This document shows positions 18,445 through 29,445 of a DNA stretch of 64,000 nt, piece after piece. The notes beneath the pieces were generated by a model. That model was not told where the DNA came from. It saw only the letters and a program-made list of their open reading frames with translations, and ran no database searches. Position 1 is the stretch's first letter, and each line of letters begins with the position of its first letter. The translations under genes and the position numbers were made by a program. Source of the DNA: Chrysaora quinquecirrha (taxonomy: Eukaryota; Cnidaria; Scyphozoa; Semaeostomeae; Pelagiidae); the NCBI GenBank assembly GCA_014526335.1, contig JACTAT010000027.1, positions 4,657,486 through 4,721,485 of the forward strand. The letters are read 5' to 3'.

Positions 18445-18742
18445 TCCGCCTTAGTCTATTGTTTTGGTCTGTTTCTGACGTTCATACTCTGAGGAGTGTC
18501 AGACGAAAAAAGCTTTTAAGTATGCCGAAAATGATTCCGCTGTTCATCGCAATTTTGAAATTAAGTTTAGTGTGAAAAGGACCAAGAAAAACATAAGAAA
18601 TATTCATATTTATGTTGTGATTCTGATCTATCGCAACAAATAATCTCACTGGAAAGAGAAGATGCCTGCTGCTGTGCTTGTTGTTCCCCTGTGCCCTTCA
18701 TGTTTGTATAGATAGAGGTCCGAGGAGAGAGAAGCCAAACGG

Positions 18743-18973
18743 TTGGTCGTCAAAGTAACGATGACGAGAAAACATAAACTGAAATGGCAGCACGGACAAG
18801 ACGATGATGATGATAATGGCTATGATGATGATAATGGCTGCATCAATATTGATGTCCACAACATTTCTGATGACGAGGAGGATCATGATGGTGATATGAA
18901 CAGCGATGCAACTACTGTACTATTGAATGGGAGTAAAAGATCAGAAAGTGATAGTAATGAGGCTGGTCTTTGA
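18743..18973 (+). other. Acidic open reading frame, unassigned
   Basis: This 76-codon frame is rich in Asp and Glu (QDDDDDNGYDDD, SDDEEDHDGD), partly from GAT repeats. It lies just upstream of the RING pseudogene on the same strand and could be its N-terminal exon, but no proof was seen. Confidence 0.25.
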
Positions 18974-19055
18974 GAGGCTGCAGCAACAACGGTTTCTTTC
19001 AAAATGAAACACGTGTTTAGAGCCTCACAAGTAAGTTGCCCTGAATCTTTTAGTG

Positions 19056-19383
19056 TCATACCTCTTTGACAGAAAGCGAAGGTTGTCCAGTGTGTTTTAT
19101 GTCTGTAAGTGAATGTAGAGATGGATGAAAAGACCTTCTTGTTCTGGCAAACTGTAGACATTTTGTTTGCATTGATTGTCATAACACTTTATTGAACATG
19201 ACAACATTTTTAGAGAAAGAAGATTTGGATCGTACTGAAAGTTTCACACCGTCTTTCATAGTTTGTCCAGTGTGTAGAAAATTGACTTTGATTCCCACAA
19301 AAGATTTACAATTGTTAAAGATTTTATATAAGAACAGAGAACTAGCAGTGACCTGTAAGTGGTATAAGGAAAGATCCAAATGA
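19056..19383 (+). pseudogene. RING-finger protein fragment
   Basis: In one frame the sequence reads EGCPVCFMSVSEC, then NCRHFVCIDCHNTLL, then IVCPVCRKLTLIPTK, giving the C3HC4 spacing of a RING zinc finger as in E3 ubiquitin ligases. A TGA (RDG*KDL) interrupts between the first two Cys pairs. A possible acceptor (CTTTTAG) lies just upstream at about 19053. The frame closes at 19383. No partner domains were identified. Confidence 0.65.
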
Positions 19384-19395
19384 TCTGAAAAACTG

Positions 19396-20296
19396 GGGGT
19401 AATTCCATATGAAATCATCAAGAGGCTGACACCACTATATCTCAGAGCCTTTCAATGACATACCATGCAGCATTGAGACTCCAGCTACTGTGAATGGAAG
19501 AATATACACCATAGCAGATGCTGATTTTTGTAGAATTTGCCAGTTGCATATAAACTAAAGATTTTCTCATTCTGAGATTTAAAGCCTTCACCAAAAAATC
19601 ATATTGTACATAGATTTAAAGAAAGCTAAGTTTTTTATTCAATATATTTATCAGTCAATATACTTAAGATTACAAATATAGTTCAAATTAAATCATATAT
19701 AAAGGTTGTTAGCATGTATGACTTGCAGTAGTTTAGTTTTATTGCTTATAAAAGTTCGCTAAAAAGCAAAAGTTTCATGCTCCATAAATTTCTTGCCTTT
19801 CATATACCAAAATTAAAAAGTAACTTTAAGCTATACTCTTCAAGATGGAACATTGACATTTAATGTCACAAGTGGTCAACAACCCTGATTTTATGGTTGA
19901 AAAGGGGTACTTCCGCAAATGAAAATTTTCAATTTCATATGCCCAAAATGATATTTTCCCATCATGTGATCAGTGATCTGATAACAAATTTGGAATCAAC
20001 AAGCACAGAAATGGGTTGTCACCTACTTTCATTAACATACGTGAAATGGTTATCAAGATATCCAGAATTTTATCGAGGCGCAATGCGAAAAACTAAGAGG
20101 CGTTTATTGTGAAAATTGCTGACGTCGGCAAAATTTGAAAGTGTGATTAAGAGAAAACCGTAAGAGATATGAAGCTGAAATTTTAGGGCTTTTTATTTCT
20201 TATAAGGGTGGTTATATTTGTTGAAAATAGTTAAAATCTGAGGTATAGTGGTGTCAAATTTGAAATTTGCTGGATGATTTCATATGGAATGACCCC
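19396..20296. mobile_element. 901-bp element with ~55-bp terminal inverted repeats
   Basis: The left end is GGGGTAATTCCATATGAAAT. The reverse complement of the right end is GGGGTCATTCCATATGAAAT. The match continues through ATCATC and GACACCACTATA(T/C)CTCAG. No open frame inside resembles a transposase, so it is a non-autonomous DNA element. Flanks share TG, possibly a short target duplication. Confidence 0.75.
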
Positions 20297-20939
20297 TGGC
20301 AAAAGATTCTCAACAGCAATATAAGCTTATGAGAAAGAGCTATAAAATTATTTTGGCCTGCAAGGAGATTTTTACTATTCAAGCCTGTTCTATTTACAAA
20401 CATATTAGAACTAAATCAAAATCTGAAAGCATATAAGGATGATATAAATGGAAATGAGCCAGTATTTTTTCTAAAGTAAGTAAAGAGTTGTTAATATCTA
20501 ATGGAGAAGCAAAAAAAGACGTTGAGAAACTTAAGCAACTTATCAGAGAATTCAGGGTTAAAAGCTGTAATAAACTAAATCTTCCTCAAATGCTAAATGC
20601 TAATGCCATGGAAATGTGCAGTAATTTGCTCTGCAAGGTTGATATTTTGAGTCAAGATCTGATTACATTTCAAAAATCAATGAAGATGTTTGTAGTATGG
20701 ATGGTGCTGTGAGAGATAAAATCAACATAAGACAGTATAGACTAGAGCCGGCATCCAGACATACTTCACATGCCAAATATCCTTAATAAGATGATATAGC
20801 TGAAGGTTATACTCCAGGAAAAGTTTCAACATTTTGTGGCTATGACTATGGAAAAACATTGTTTGACTTAAAAAAGAATCCCATGTTGAAAGAATTCATT
20901 TGGATAGAAATAAGAATTTATATATATAGGGTACGAAAA
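20297..20939. other. Unassigned sequence with one short open frame
   Basis: A 74-codon plus frame (20488..20712; KKDVEKLKQLIREF) has helical, Lys/Leu-rich composition but no recognised motif. Nothing else is supported in the interval. Confidence 0.25.
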
Positions 20940-21821
20940 ATGATGATAAATAGATACTAAAAGAGTTGGATGCAAGCAAATGAAACAGAGAACAATTCTC
21001 AACAGTTTTAAACGATGAAACAGGTTAGCAAAGTTTACAGCGACTATTATTACAGAGTTTGATACCAGGGGGGCTCTTGTTTGTATTTTGCGTTGAAGAG
21101 AAGGTTGTTTGAGAGCTAAATCGATCGTGTATTGGCAAATTTTTGTTTATTTCTTTTCATGGTATATTTCTTAATAGTGTTTTAATCGTTGTAATCATGT
21201 TATTATATGTGAAATTCGGAAAAAATGTAGTGATCATAGGAATTGCTTGGTGATCATCTTTCTTATTTGCAGGCCCTTGTAATTTAGCTCTATGAAAAGC
21301 TTGTCTGATTATATTCTTAGGATAATTTCAATCTAAAGCCAATTTTTGGGTTCTTTGAGTTGGTGTTCTACTAGATCAGAGTCTGAAACAAATAAAATTA
21401 TACGTTTGGCCAGATTAAAAGGTATAGGTTGTTTTATATGATTTGGATATGCCCTGTTGTAATCAAGGTATTGGTTTGTAGAAGATATCTATTGTAGAAG
21501 ATATCTATCTGGTTTGTAGAGGAATTGGTCGGTTGGTTTGTAGAAGATATCTGTGCTGATGTGTCTTTTTTCACAAAGAATGATTTTTATCTAAAAAATT
21601 AATGAATGATTTTTATCTAAAAAGCTAATTAATTCGTTGTTATCCATATCTTTCTCTCCAGTTTCCATGGTAAAATGTAAAGAATCCTGAAGTTCATTTA
21701 ACGCATCTATAAAAGTAGTTGGGTCAATGTCTATTGGCAGCGCTAAATAACCATCATCCATGTACTGGAAAAAGTTATTCTTTATATAATCACAGGTCAA
21801 AGTGTCGAAATACTGAGGCAA
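20940..21821 (-). pseudogene. Penelope-like element: reverse transcriptase palm to linker
   Basis: Reading on the minus strand, FFQYMDDGYLALP is the catalytic palm motif. SFLD follows, then TDIFYKPTDQ, YLDYNRAYPNHIK and PIPFNLAKRII, all typical of the Penelope-like thumb region. NIIRQAFHRAKLQGP and CNNSRCKLC then mark the linker before the GIY-YIG nuclease. Several stops occur. The phrase GATATCTTCTACAAACCA is triplicated inside (about 21476-21560). The nuclease domain is missing on this strand. Confidence 0.75.
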
Positions 21822-22290
21822 AATTTAAGGAAAAAGTTGTGTTTCTTCTAGAAATCCAACAGTTAGACAAGCATATGAAATCCAACTCTGTAATAATAGT
21901 CGCTGAAAACTTTGCAAACTTTATCTTCAACTTGTTTCATTGTTTAAAACTGCTAATGGCACTACATGGAATATCAAATCAAGTATATCTTGTAAAAGCA
22001 AAAACGTCATTTACTTTCTATCGTGAAATATGTGCCATGGACAAACTACATATATTGGGCAGACAACCAAATTGATAACATGAATGAATGGTCACGTATC
22101 AGAATCTAGGACTGCAAAATCTACTTGTGTTTTCCCATGGCATATTTTCGAATGTGGAAATAGACATACAAATTTTAAAGAACCTTTTTTCATGGTCTAT
22201 GTGTTTATGTCATTGAGCTCTCCGCTGTTGCTCACAGCATATAAAGAAAATTTGTTTCACGCTTGGCATGCCCTTTTGAATTGACATCAA
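21822..22290 (+). pseudogene. Penelope-like element: linker and GIY-YIG endonuclease fragment
   Basis: On the plus strand CNNSRC..KLCKLY is followed by NGTTWNIKSSISCKSKNVIYFL and, after frameshifts, TYIGQTTKLIT and MNGHVSESR. These are the Cys linker and the GIY-YIG-type nuclease motifs of Penelope-like elements. It starts almost exactly where the minus-strand copy begins, so the two fragments are head to head. Confidence 0.7.
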
Positions 22291-22436
22291 GATTTTAATA
22301 CATTCTAAGAATTTTAATATTTTTCCTTGTTAGTACAGACTATAAATATGGTAGCATTTTTCTTGCAAGTCACACTCTGATGATTGCATTAGCTTGAAAG
22401 GCCTTGGTGTGCGAAAAAGTTTTCCATGAATTAATT

Positions 22437-22500
22437 TGTGTTGAGAATCGTTCTCTGTTTCATTTGCCTGCATCAAACTCTTTTAGTATCTATTTATAGG
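22437..22500. repeat. Inverted copy of 20940..21010 (Penelope-like 3' region)
   Basis: GAGAATCGTTCTCTGTTTCA through AACTCTTTTAGTATCTATTTA at 22440-22496 matches the reverse complement of 20940-21010. It therefore appears to be the shared 3' region of the two opposing Penelope-like fragments. Confidence 0.7.
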
Positions 22501-23219
22501 TTAATGTGTGTGTATGTAGGTGCAGTAGTATGCTTTGTTTTAGATGTTTTATGATTTACTATTGTCATTGTTGTCATCATCATTGTCGACGTCCTGTCAC
22601 TTTTATCAATGCTGATAGAGAAATCTGTCTCCGTCCAACAGGTTTTATTCTTGCCTTACTCTTTGAATGTTTACCAATGGCATAGAAATGTCTCGAAAAG
22701 CGACCATGAAATTCTCATAATGATGATGCAATGATGGTAGTGATGGCAATAATGTCTACGACACTGTCCTCTGTCGAATAAGGTAGTACATTGTCTAATA
22801 AAGTTAGAAAACAATTTATTGAAAAAACCCAAGAGATATTCTTTATTTATTCTGAATAATATATATAACCTTTGTTGAAACTGAGACATAAAAAAGACGC
22901 GTAGTAAGTAGCTATTGGATGCTTTTGTATCAGTATAAACAAAAGAAAACAAAAGCTGTATATTTTGAATAATTTCAAATATGTTCAGAAATATCAAGAT
23001 AACTTCTGAAGCATGATATTGCAAACTATTGGGGTGTGTGCCAACTAATAATTGATGGAGCACATATATTGAGCCTTTTTGACTACATTTTGGATGGCTT
23101 TTGACACAAATTTTGCGAAATCTGAATGTCAGAAAATGATATGCACTGTCAGAATTTTTCTCTACATTCCCTTTGTATTCCATCTCTTCATATGCATAAA
23201 GTGGCCTTGGCTTCTGCTT
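22501..23219. other. Mostly unassigned; possible tail of the RecQ-like pseudogene
   Basis: A 189-codon minus frame (23240..22671) continues where helicase homology fades. It could be a decayed helicase C terminus, but I see no diagnostic motif. Short simple repeats (TGTCATTGTTGTCATCATC) occur near 22565. Confidence 0.25.
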
Positions 23220-24020
23220 CAAAAAGAGGTTTTGAAACATTTAATTCATCTCCTCCCTCTTTCCATTTGCACTCTAAAGGCAGTAACAGCAGCACCTATG
23301 CTTTAATGCTGTCATTTTGACGTCATGATGAACAAAGTTGCCATACAAGGAATTTCCCAAACATTGTTTTGCAGTTTTGGCATACTATTTCATCTTTGGG
23401 GAAGCCTTTCTGACCTGGTGACTAGAGTAAAGAAGCAAAGCTTCTCCAGGTTCCTTTTTTCTGTCTTTACCTTGAATGGAGGCTTCCACATCCAGAGGGC
23501 AACCGTAATGTATGGAACACCTGAGGTCAGGAATATCAACACCCATGGCAAGTGATGCTGTTACCACTGCAGGACCCCTTTGAGACTGCAAGACTGCAGG
23601 ACCCCTTTGAGTCTGTGAGGTCAAAAAGCATTCTTTCTTAATGTTTATCTAGTGTTTTACTGTGGTAAATTCCAAGAACAATTTATCCAATGACTTGTTT
23701 TAATGGATCATTCATATGATCACCTAGTTCTTTCTTGAAAAATAACACTTGGGCAACATTTTCTACACTCTGACAATAAATGATAGTTTTTGGGTAAAAT
23801 CTACCTTCCTCCTTCACGCCCTCCACTACCCAATAAAGCAATGTGGGGTCTAATTTTGTACATTAGGCTATTGGCAACCTAATATTTAGCCTCTTTGGAC
23901 TCATACAAATCAACTAAAAATTTTTCATTGCCAAAGATTTGACAGACTTTTTCTCTGTTAGCGAACTGGAAGTTTCAGTCAAAGCCAGAGCAGGAGACTT
24001 TGGCAGAGCTGTTCTTAAGG
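23220..24020 (-). pseudogene. RecQ-like DNA helicase, C-terminal half
   Basis: On the minus strand the order is ALTETSSS (motif III-like ALTATA), SPKRLNIRL, YPKTIIYCQSVENVAQVLFF (motif IV) and VVTASLAMGVDIPDLRCSIHYG (motif V). A degenerate motif VI region follows with EALLLYSSHQVRKASPKMK, then a Cys cluster (HRCCCYC) like the RecQ zinc-binding region. Stops and frameshifts are frequent. A short direct duplication (CTGCAGGACCCCTTTGAG twice) lies at 23566-23611. Confidence 0.75.
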
Positions 24021-24328
24021 TGTTGAGTGTGACAAGTCAATCCTCAATGCTTTTTTTACTTCCTGGTAACTTTTTTTGCTGTAACACACCCTTTCATTTT
24101 GCACTTGCCCCTGAAAAGGAACGAAGAATATAAGAAACTTGTTGGCAAATTTTAACCAAATTGCTGATAACATAGCATTGCCAGTGTCAAGGATTACATC
24201 GACAATATCTGATTTCAAGTGCTAATTATCTGCATGTCTACCACAGGCCTATCAATGCTTATGTCACTATGGAGTTGTGTTTAGATGACAAAGCATCTTA
24301 GCAAAATTACATTGGAAAAGATCATCAC

Positions 24329-25792
24329 ATGAGTGTAGTAAAGCTAAAAGAAGATACTGAAGAGCTTGGTTACCTATTACAAAATGATACCAATCACATG
24401 CATACCAGGGCTTTAACTACTCAGCTCTCTGGCACAAATGAAATTGCATTCGCAGATGACACAGCAGTGCTTCCAATAAGACCAGTTTTAGCAACAGGAC
24501 CTATCATTGACAAGGAAGAAATAAAGACAGACAGTAATCAGATACTTGCCTCTATGGCAAGGAGTTTGAAGCACTCGGCTTTGTTGAATGTCAAGACCAA
24601 CTCCAGAACTATGAAAAATTGATCGAAAAGAAAAGCAAAATCAGAAGGGGGATGCAGAGATTTTTTAACTTTACATCATTGTAAGATTAACATTATAACC
24701 TCTACCACCATGAGATCAAATCAAGATCTGGTTATTAATACATCATCAATAATATCTCTCACTCAGATATTGTATGACACATTCTTTGATCCAAACTCAT
24801 CAAAAGATATCGCATCAATGGTTTACAACATGAATTTGGTGAGAAACAGCAATGCAAGGGGAAATGTCTTGGAAAGACTATGTGAATTTTTAAACTGATG
24901 CACTATTGACAACACTGGCCATGACATACTTCAGGATTAATGGCATAAATGATGCACCAGAGGATGTAATATCACAAAAAATCATGAATAGAAGCGAGAG
25001 TGGTTTACTGGGCATGTAAAGAAACTCTTGTATGATGTCATGATTGGTAAGCACCTGGAGCATGTTGTTGACAACAAGTATAATGTCATCACTGATGACC
25101 AGGAACTCCAAAACACTTCATTCCCATGTTGCTTTTCTGGATGCACAAAACAATATCGCCATGAGAAAGTAAGAGCGATCCATGAAGTGAAATTATTCCC
25201 TTATCATCCAAGATAACAAAGAACATCAGACAAGATGTGAGGTGCAACAAGATGATGTTTAGCTTAAGTAGGGGCAAGGTGAAATCTTTGATTGTTTATA
25301 AGAAATACAGAAGATGCAGTTAAAGAAGGGGATGTAGAAAGGATTATCAGTTGTTGGAGGTTCTTTCTGCTCTATTTTAAAGTATATAAACATCATTAAT
25401 ATGCATATGCAGCATTTCTATTGTTGGCTAGAGTTGAAGCCCTATCATCACCGGAAGAAGTAGAGCAACTTATCTTGGACAGGACAGTTAACAGGGAAGG
25501 GGGCAACGGTACAAGCATGTCCTGTAACCCGCGCTTGAGCAGCTGAAATGCCTTACAAAAGAACTGCTGCATAATATTGGAAGTAAACCTTAATGAAAAA
25601 AATGGAAAAAATGAATCACATGCACTGGACCTCTTGCAGAGCATGCTGGAGTCCAAATATGATGACCTAACAATTGTATTACCTGAGGGACATCACAAAG
25701 TTAAAAGCAAAGAGGCTGATTTTGATCATCTAGTTAAAAATATGTTGTCTGAGAAAGTTTTCAAGCTGACTCCTTGGAAAAAACAGCACTAA
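24329..25792 (+). pseudogene. DUF6589-type protein fragment
   Basis: After many stops the conserved block reads AVKEGDVERIISCWRFFLLY, FKVYKHH, YAYAAFLLLARVEALSSP and NREGGNGTSM, matching the C-terminal part of DUF6589 proteins that are multicopy in invertebrates and fungi. Upstream frames (24329..24622 and 24710..24898) have the right orientation but are less certain. It lies between the two halves of the RecQ-like pseudogene on the opposite strand. The function of DUF6589 is unknown; its copy number suggests a mobile origin. Confidence 0.6.
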
Positions 25793-26153
25793 ATGTATCA
25801 ACATAATAGTTTGGTTGAATGATCTTAAAAAGAAACTGGTTAAGACTTATTCAAAGTAATCTGAATTCTGTACAACTGAAATTAAGTATATAAACAAACT
25901 TCTGATCATATTTTGATGAGTACTGTATTACTAATTTTGATATAGTGCCCAAGGCCTTTTACAATTGCTTAGAAGTATTAATAAGTACTATTATATCTAG
26001 GAAAGTTTTAAAGAAAGTAGGCTAACCGACTCCATCAGTACAGCACATTGAAATATGCATGCCACTTAACACAAAAAAAATATGTCTTTACTTAATATGA
26101 AAGAAACTTGTACATTAAGTAGGTTATCTACAAAAGGTTGAAAAAATTCTTAC

Positions 26154-26575
26154 CATTTTGGTATGCAGTGGGCATCATCAGCAACAATTAAGAGGACCTT
26201 TTCCTGGTATGTTTCCTTGTACAGCATTTTCAACCATTGTCCCTGTTTCCATGCTTCAAGAGTACCATAGACCACCTTGCAGCACATCAGTCGAATTCAG
26301 TGATTTGTTGTGAAGGCAACAAGCTGTAATCCCAATACTGTTCAGTTCTTTTGCCTGTGTATCCTTTATTGCCAAAAACGGCAAGGCAGCTATGACAATA
26401 CTGTGGTTACAGAGGTGTTTATTATTATGGTTACTCTGCCCTTCCATTCAACTTTTAGGCCCACTTACAAGTTCCCTGGCAAAAAATGGCGCAACATGAA
26501 CAGACAAAGACTTTCCATGACCAGTAGGTAGAATAGCAAGTGTATCTTTGCCATACACAACACAAATAAGGATTT
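26154..26575 (-). pseudogene. RecQ-like DNA helicase, N-terminal half
   Basis: YGKDTLAILPTGHGKSLSV is helicase motif I. IVIAALPFLAIKDTQAKELN is motif Ia. LLIVADDAHCIPKW is motif II (DEAH changed to DDAH). One stop follows FFARELVSGPKS and a frameshift precedes motif II. The segment ends ATG|GTAAGA, a plausible donor. The C-terminal half lies 2.1 kb away on the same strand, so this looks like one gene with a large gap. Confidence 0.75.
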
Positions 26576-27049
26576 TAATATTTGAACCTGCTGTGCATTA
26601 AAATTCTCAATCTTTTCTGATCATAATCGTAACCATGTCATGTGACTCGTGCTACTCAATCAAACTTAACCAAATCAAAATACTGATTTGGGGATATAGG
26701 CTTCTCATTGGTCAACTCCTACAAGGAATGTCACCATTTGACCAGAGCCAACTATCTCCTTTATTTTGTTTTTTTATTTTTTATTTATCTTTCATATTTT
26801 GGCTCTGGTACCCAGGGTAATGGTAGAGAGGCACATAACTAACATGAAGATTCCACTGTCAGTTGAATTAAAGGTATGTATCTAGACCAAAATTTATTTG
26901 TGATCTTTTGCTCATACTGTAATATGTGAATATGATGACACTGGTTTTAGAATTTGAATTAAATTGGGTTCAAAAGTTACAATTTATTGCTATTAAATTT
27001 ATTGTAGATAGTAATGTTGCTTGTGACAATCATTTTAAATTAGCCCAAC
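26576..27049. other. No gene seen
   Basis: AT-rich sequence with short T-rich runs. No supported feature. Confidence 0.35.
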
Positions 27050-27872
27050 TTTAAGGTAGCGTAACACATGCTTTGCCATTGTTTCATCAGCAATATTTGT
27101 GTTTGTCATGTGTTGTGCTAATTTCCTAACAACATAACACAAGTCAGGTCTAGTTAAGTCATAATATATATCAAACTTCCAACTATTTGAGTGTATAATT
27201 TGGGGTTATCTTCTTCCGAAGCATGTTCAATTGACTTGTAGGAACTTTCTCAAGGAGTACCTCTTGTGTTACATTCCATCTTATTGAATCTGTAAAGCAC
27301 TTTCTTGATGTTCTCATTTCAATTCTGCTTCCTCTTCTGTTGAACTATATGCCTAAGAACCATCCAATTCCACCAAGGTTTTTCATTCTAAACTTTTGGC
27401 AAAGAAAGTTTTCCACTTGATTAAGTGAAGACATGTTGCTGCTAGCAATAATGAGATCATTTAGCCATATAATTATTATTGCCATTGCATTCCCAGTGTT
27501 CTTGGTGTATACACAAGAGTCAGCAAGAGATCTTGTAAATCCTTCATTGATTAATTGAAAGTGCAGAAAGATATTTCCCATTTCTGCCACTTTTGTTCAA
27601 TAAATTTAGGGAGTTATTTTTTTTCCATGCCAATTGCTAACCCTTTTTACCTATCACTATGTATCCCTCAGGTTGTTTGAAATACATTTCTCAGTCAATG
27701 GGTGCATTGAGATTGGCTGTTTTTACGTCCATCTGATGTACAATGAGTTTGCCAGCTGCATCAGTATTGAAGTGATTCTAGCAGTGGGCGAGAATGTTTT
27801 CTCATAGTCTACATATTGAGTTTGAGAATAACCTTTAGTGACATGCCTGGCTTTATATTTGCAGTCTTCATC
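27050..27872 (-). pseudogene. Copia retrotransposon reverse transcriptase fragment
   Basis: On the minus strand KARHVTKGYSQTQYVDYEKTF, SPTARITSILMQLA, IIIIWLNDLIIASSN and FRMKNLGGIGWFLGI follow in the order of Copia reverse transcriptase. IVGSLIYIMT and DLTRPDLCYVV-like motifs follow in shifted frames. The catalytic YVDD is replaced by WLND. Several stops and frameshifts occur. No LTR or integrase is adjacent. Confidence 0.8.
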
Positions 27873-29445
27873 AAGGGCCCATCCAGGGGTTCGCTAGAGT
27901 TGCTAAAGCAACTATCAAATTTTATAAAGAATGAAAGTCTATTATTTTATTTTAAATGTTTATGTAAATGCGCGAAATTTGTCTACTTCTTCTTCAGAAG
28001 TGTAAGTTGCCTCAGGTTATGTTGTGGTGCATCAACTGAGCAGAGTCAAGGAAGATAACATGAAGTGTTTCTTTCCTAAATGAGAGACAGAAAAAATTAA
28101 TTTTGGAACTGCATTGATAATTTATTGAAAAAAAGAACAGAATAAACTACTTGCAGTTAATAATTTGATGGTTGTAACAATCGACATTAAGAACATTTTT
28201 CGCAAAATTTCAGAATTTTTTTCAAATTTGCTGTTCACAATGATTTTTAGTCTTCAGTTTGTCCTATAATTTTTTTAATACAAATTTACCACTTCTGAAT
28301 ATTCATTTACCTTCTGTTTACTCTGTGCAGGAAATGTGATCTTGTAAACCTCAATCAGCAGTCCAACGGTCCTACAAGGATGTGGTCATTCCTTCCAGCA
28401 GTTTTGCTTCCCTTTGGATTTGCGGATCTGCAGTACCTGTCAAGTGGAGCCCACAAGTGTATTAAAGAAATTGTCTGCCGAGGTTTCTGAAGCATTTCTG
28501 AGCCCAAGGAGCAACACTGAGAAACCAAAGCATGACAACACGGATTATAAAGAAGAAGAAGATCTTGAAGATGAATCAGATGTCTCTGAAAAAGATAACA
28601 TCCTGGATTGATGACCTGCTTCTCAAGTGTCGCCAATAGATATGTAGCCAGAGTCTGATTCCAGGTCAATGACTCCTTTCATGGATTCAAGAGCATCTTA
28701 TTGTCGAAAAACTTATAAAACAGCTTTTTTCAAAGGTACCAAGTTGCCAACAAAGAATAGTTGTTTGTTATTTGACAGACCACAATTAATAAGAAAATAA
28801 TATGTTCTTATTTCAAACATTGTTCTTATTTGTTTGCATAAAATAGCCAAAGAAAGCAATATCCGAACAACGAAAACCAGCAAAACTATATCCAAAAAAA
28901 TTCACCAAATGTTAAATTTCAGTTCCATGTCAATTAATTACTTTATGGGCCTTCAAAACATTCAAATTGGATTGCGTGTAAAAGATTTAAGTTAAGCAAA
29001 AAGGGTATCTGCAGGGATAACACAAGATTAGAAACAAATCTGTCCTATTGTATTATGAAATGATGAAAGAATAGAATAGAGCTAGATAGGTAGAGCTTTC
29101 AGCTTTGGGCAAGATATACCAAAGACCCCAAAAGGTATGTGAAACCCAACTGACAAAAATCAGCCTTTGATTTTTGAAAATTCAAAAAAATTTTAATATC
29201 TTTTCTGGGGGACTTTTTGTCAAGCAGACTAAAGGTCTTGAAAGCAACAAATCAGTTTAATTTTCTTATTGGGGAAAGCAGCAGTAGGGCTCAACTGAAA
29301 AATCTTCTTAACAACCCATTTCAAAAACGGCAAGTGGCTTTGAAGAAGTTCAGATATCACTCTGAATGGTCATCAGTCTACTCTGATTCTGTTACACAAG
29401 CTTCAGATTTTTGATTATAGATGGAGAAAATATCTGTCCCCATTT
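27873..29445. other. Largely unassigned sequence
   Basis: Only short frames occur. One (28414..28611, plus) has a strongly acidic tail (DYKEEEDLEDESDVSEKD) that could be an exon, but no family was recognised. The rest is AT-rich and noncoding as far as I can see. Confidence 0.3.

Larger units (their letters stand above)
16209..18638 (+). mobile_element. BEL/Pao-type LTR retrotransposon, internal deletion, 3' LTR split by an insertion
   Basis: The 5' LTR (16209..16427) and 3' LTR (starting 17666) are about 219 bp long, begin TGTCGTGAACG and end GCAACA/CACAACA. The element is flanked by AATAA at 16204..16208 and 18639..18643, a 5-bp target duplication. Inside are a primer-binding site, a gag-like start and the end of integrase. 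Most of gag, protease, reverse transcriptase and RNase H is deleted. The 3' LTR is broken at about 17850 and resumes at about 18604. Confidence 0.85.

Noticed and set aside
18522..18575. A histone gene downstream of the CCAAT/TATA cluster
   Set aside because: The frame from the ATG is only 17 codons (MPKMIPLF...) and matches no histone start.
22671..23240. A 189-codon minus frame as a new gene
   Set aside because: It has no start context or recognised motif and lies directly downstream of RecQ-like text; at best a decayed helicase tail.
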